7,065 nt of DNA from Phycisphaerae bacterium (GTDB lineage Bacteria; Planctomycetota; Phycisphaerae; JAAYCJ01), in NCBI GenBank assembly GCA_015486815.1, contig WFQY01000491.1, forward strand, positions 1 to 7,065. Direction: 5' to 3'. A program made the position numbers and the translations under genes. The notes below the pieces were generated by a model. That model saw only the letters and a program-made list of their open reading frames with translations. It was not told where the DNA came from and ran no database searches. Below are positions 5,825 through 7,065 of the stretch, piece after piece (positions within the stretch are counted from its first letter, which is position 1; each line of letters begins with the position of its first letter).

Positions 5825-7021
5825 CTATCCACCAGTAGAGGCAGACCTATGTGTCTGCCCTCGTAAATTGGGCGAACACATAGGTTCGCCCCTACTTTCA
5901 TGCAATTTTTCATACAATTCTATATACTGTGATGTGATGTTTCGCCAATCGTAAAGTTTTGCTTTATTTTTTGCATTCTCTTGAATCTCCGAGCAATCGG
6001 AATTCCACATTTCAACAATCGCATCAGCAAGCGCCTGCGAATTTTCAGGCGGAACTAACTTTCCTGTCTTTCCGTCTTCTATCGTATCAACAAGTCCACC
6101 AACCGCAGAGGCAATAATAGGCCTACCACAGGACAATGCTTCAAGAGCGACAAGAGAAAAAGATTCGGAACGTGAAGGAATTACAACAAAACGGGCATTT
6201 TGCAATAAATACCGCTTGAATCGCCCCGTTACCTCACCAACCCAAACAACCATATCTTGCATATCATTGTCGATAACAAATTGTTCAAGTTCATCTCTCA
6301 TTTGCCCCTTACCAGCGACTATAAGTTTCATTTCACCACCCCCCTGCCGATAAATCACATTAACAGCTTGTAGTAATATGTCAATGCCTTTGATATGTTT
6401 TAAGCTACCTATGTATAAAATAAAATTCTGTCCCGCATCGATAGGCCAATCCGGCTGATACTCAACGGGTTTGGTAAGTTTTTCGATATCAATACCGTTA
6501 GGGATACAAGTAACTTTTTTTGAATCAGCTATGGAATGTAAAATTTCCTTCATCTGCGAGCTTATTGCGGTAAGATGGTCAGCGTTTTTTAGTGAATTTG
6601 TTATCCGTTGCCAGATTATTCTCTTTCTGCGATATCTGCTTGTCGGTCGTATATCGCTGCCATGCGCTGTGATTATTACGGGTATATTATCTTTCCTGCC
6701 GAACTTTACACCAACATAGCCAACCGGATAAACCAAATGGCAGTGTATTATATCGAACCGATATTTTTTGTGCGCCTCGGCAAGTGCTTTCCAAATACTG
6801 TGCATGCCCAAAGAAAGCGTAAACGACCACGGACGTTTATATCGAATAACGGGATATGCAAATGCACTATCGTTCGCGACACCTTTACCCCTTCTCGGCC
6901 ATTGAGTAACGACAGCTACATTATGACCCGCTTGTGTCAGATGTTCAGCAAGCGAAGCAACCACTATTTCCGCTCCACCTATCTTGGGCAGAAATGTGGG
7001 CGACAACAAACATATATTCAT
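5825..7021 (-). CDS. GT4-family glycosyltransferase (GT-B fold) with a repeat-encoded C-terminal tail
   Basis: This is a 398-residue retaining glycosyltransferase that should transfer a sugar from an NDP-sugar to a cell-surface glycan or lipid acceptor at the cytosolic face of the membrane. The N-terminal Rossmann half starts MNICLLSPTFLPKIGGAE (1-18) with the usual Gly-Gly acceptor-side loop, and ITAHGSD (117-123) follows. The donor half contains LYIGSLKHIKGIDILLQAV (202-220), and ESFSLVALE (286-294) is the E-x7-E motif of GT4 with Glu286 and Glu294; GLVDTIEDGKTGKLVPP (309-325) closes the site. Family homology ends at about residue 375 (ELYEKLHES). The remaining 23 residues, SRGEPMCSPNLRGQTHRSAS and TGG, are read from repeat copy B on the minus strand and a few bases beyond. 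The start is supported by AGGGAG (minus strand, 7028-7033) 6 bases before the ATG. It converges on the RAYT gene with only two bases between the stop codons. Donor and acceptor are unknown. Confidence 0.88.
   Translation of the reverse strand: MNICLLSPTFLPKIGGAEIVVASLAEHLTQAGHNVAVVTQWPRRGKGVANDSAFAYPVIRYKRPWSFTLSLGMHSIWKALAEAHKKYRFDIIHCHLVYPVGYVGVKFGRKDNIPVIITAHGSDIRPTSRYRRKRIIWQRITNSLKNADHLTAISSQMKEILHSIADSKKVTCIPNGIDIEKLTKPVEYQPDWPIDAGQNFILYIGSLKHIKGIDILLQAVNVIYRQGGGEMKLIVAGKGQMRDELEQFVIDNDMQDMVVWVGEVTGRFKRYLLQNARFVVIPSRSESFSLVALEALSCGRPIIASAVGGLVDTIEDGKTGKLVPPENSQALADAIVEMWNSDCSEIQENAKNKAKLYDWRNITSQYIELYEKLHESRGEPMCSPNLRGQTHRSASTGG
5835..5895 (+). repeat. BIME-like REP pair, copy B, at the RAYT/glycosyltransferase junction
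   Basis: This second 61-base copy is in the same orientation as copy A, with five differences by eye. Left stem GGCAGAC (5840-5846) pairs with GTCTGCC (5853-5859), and right stem GGGCGAAC (5870-5877) pairs with GTTCGCCC (5884-5891). The GTAG foot is at 5835-5838 and CTAC at 5892-5895. It begins 13 bases after the RAYT stop and encodes roughly residues 376-396 of the convergent glycosyltransferase. The stacked GC-rich hairpins could also limit read-through from either side, but neither carries a U-tract, so I do not call a rho-independent terminator. Confidence 0.85.
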
Positions 7022-7027
7022 ACACTA

Positions 7028-7033
7028 CTCCCT
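7028..7033 (-). promoter_or_regulatory. Ribosome binding site of the glycosyltransferase gene
   Basis: AGGGAG on the minus strand lies 6 bases ahead of the ATG at 7021. It is the strongest Shine-Dalgarno in the window and fixes the start of the glycosyltransferase. The remaining bases to the window edge are AT-rich with no convincing -35/-10 pair. Confidence 0.6.
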
Positions 7034-7065
7034 GATATATATTCAAATATTGTAATGAATTAATG

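Noticed and set aside
5556..5895. CRISPR array made of the two repeated hairpin elements
   Set aside because: There are only two copies, 218 bases apart, and each is itself a pair of inverted hairpins lying in coding sequence. No cas genes are present. REP/BIME structure explains them better.
5835..5895. Rho-independent bidirectional terminator
   Set aside because: The stems are strong, but no run of T follows either hairpin in either direction, so only a weaker read-through-limiting role can be suggested.
6608..7063. A 151-codon plus-strand open frame opposite the glycosyltransferase
   Set aside because: It is the antisense shadow of a well-supported GT4 gene, with no ribosome site or domain signature of its own.

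Overview
The window is a piece of a bacterial chromosome. It is moderately AT-leaning and densely coded on both strands, with no rRNA, tRNA, CRISPR array or phage genes visible. Six protein genes fill almost all of it. No gene is a firm taxonomic marker. A GlmU-like/galactokinase-like fusion, a DmpG-like aldolase, a TPR-tailed rhomboid, a RAYT transposase and its GTAG-footed hairpin repeats suggest an uncultured Gram-negative-type lineage, perhaps an FCB or candidate phylum. That placement is inference only.

Layout. Positions 1-1856 (minus, cut by the window edge) encode an unusual fusion of a GlmU-like sugar-1-phosphate nucleotidylyltransferase and a galactokinase-type GHMP kinase. Upstream on the same strand, after a 255-base spacer holding a nested inverted repeat (1875-2081), lies a DRE-TIM aldolase gene of the 4-hydroxy-2-oxovalerate aldolase type (2112-3104). 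Together they look like a small sugar-precursor transcription unit. It is driven by a good sigma-70-like promoter at 3150-3178 whose spacer carries a perfect 7-bp inverted repeat.

A second promoter (3197-3225) fires the other way into a tight operon: a STAS anti-sigma-factor antagonist (3279-3638), an RsbW/SpoIIAB-type ATPase (3651-4091) and a rhomboid intramembrane protease with a TPR tail (4111-5286). A REP-associated tyrosine transposase (RAYT, 5283-5822) starts in a 4-base ATGA overlap with the rhomboid stop codon. The first three genes look like a partner-switching regulatory module placed next to a membrane protease. The RAYT looks like a later guest.

Convergent to the operon, and separated from the RAYT stop by only two bases, is a GT4-family glycosyltransferase gene (5825-7021, minus).

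The most striking signal is a 61-base element present twice (5556-5616 and 5835-5895; 56 of 61 bases identical by eye). Each copy is two inverted REP-like hairpins, each with a GTAG foot, the arrangement known for BIMEs mobilised by RAYT proteins. Copy A lies inside the RAYT gene and encodes residues 92-111 of the enzyme, between its HUH motif and its probable catalytic tyrosine. Copy B lies just past the RAYT stop and encodes about the last 23 residues of the convergent glycosyltransferase. The repeat family has therefore become coding sequence in two genes, on opposite strands, one of them the gene for its presumed mobiliser.
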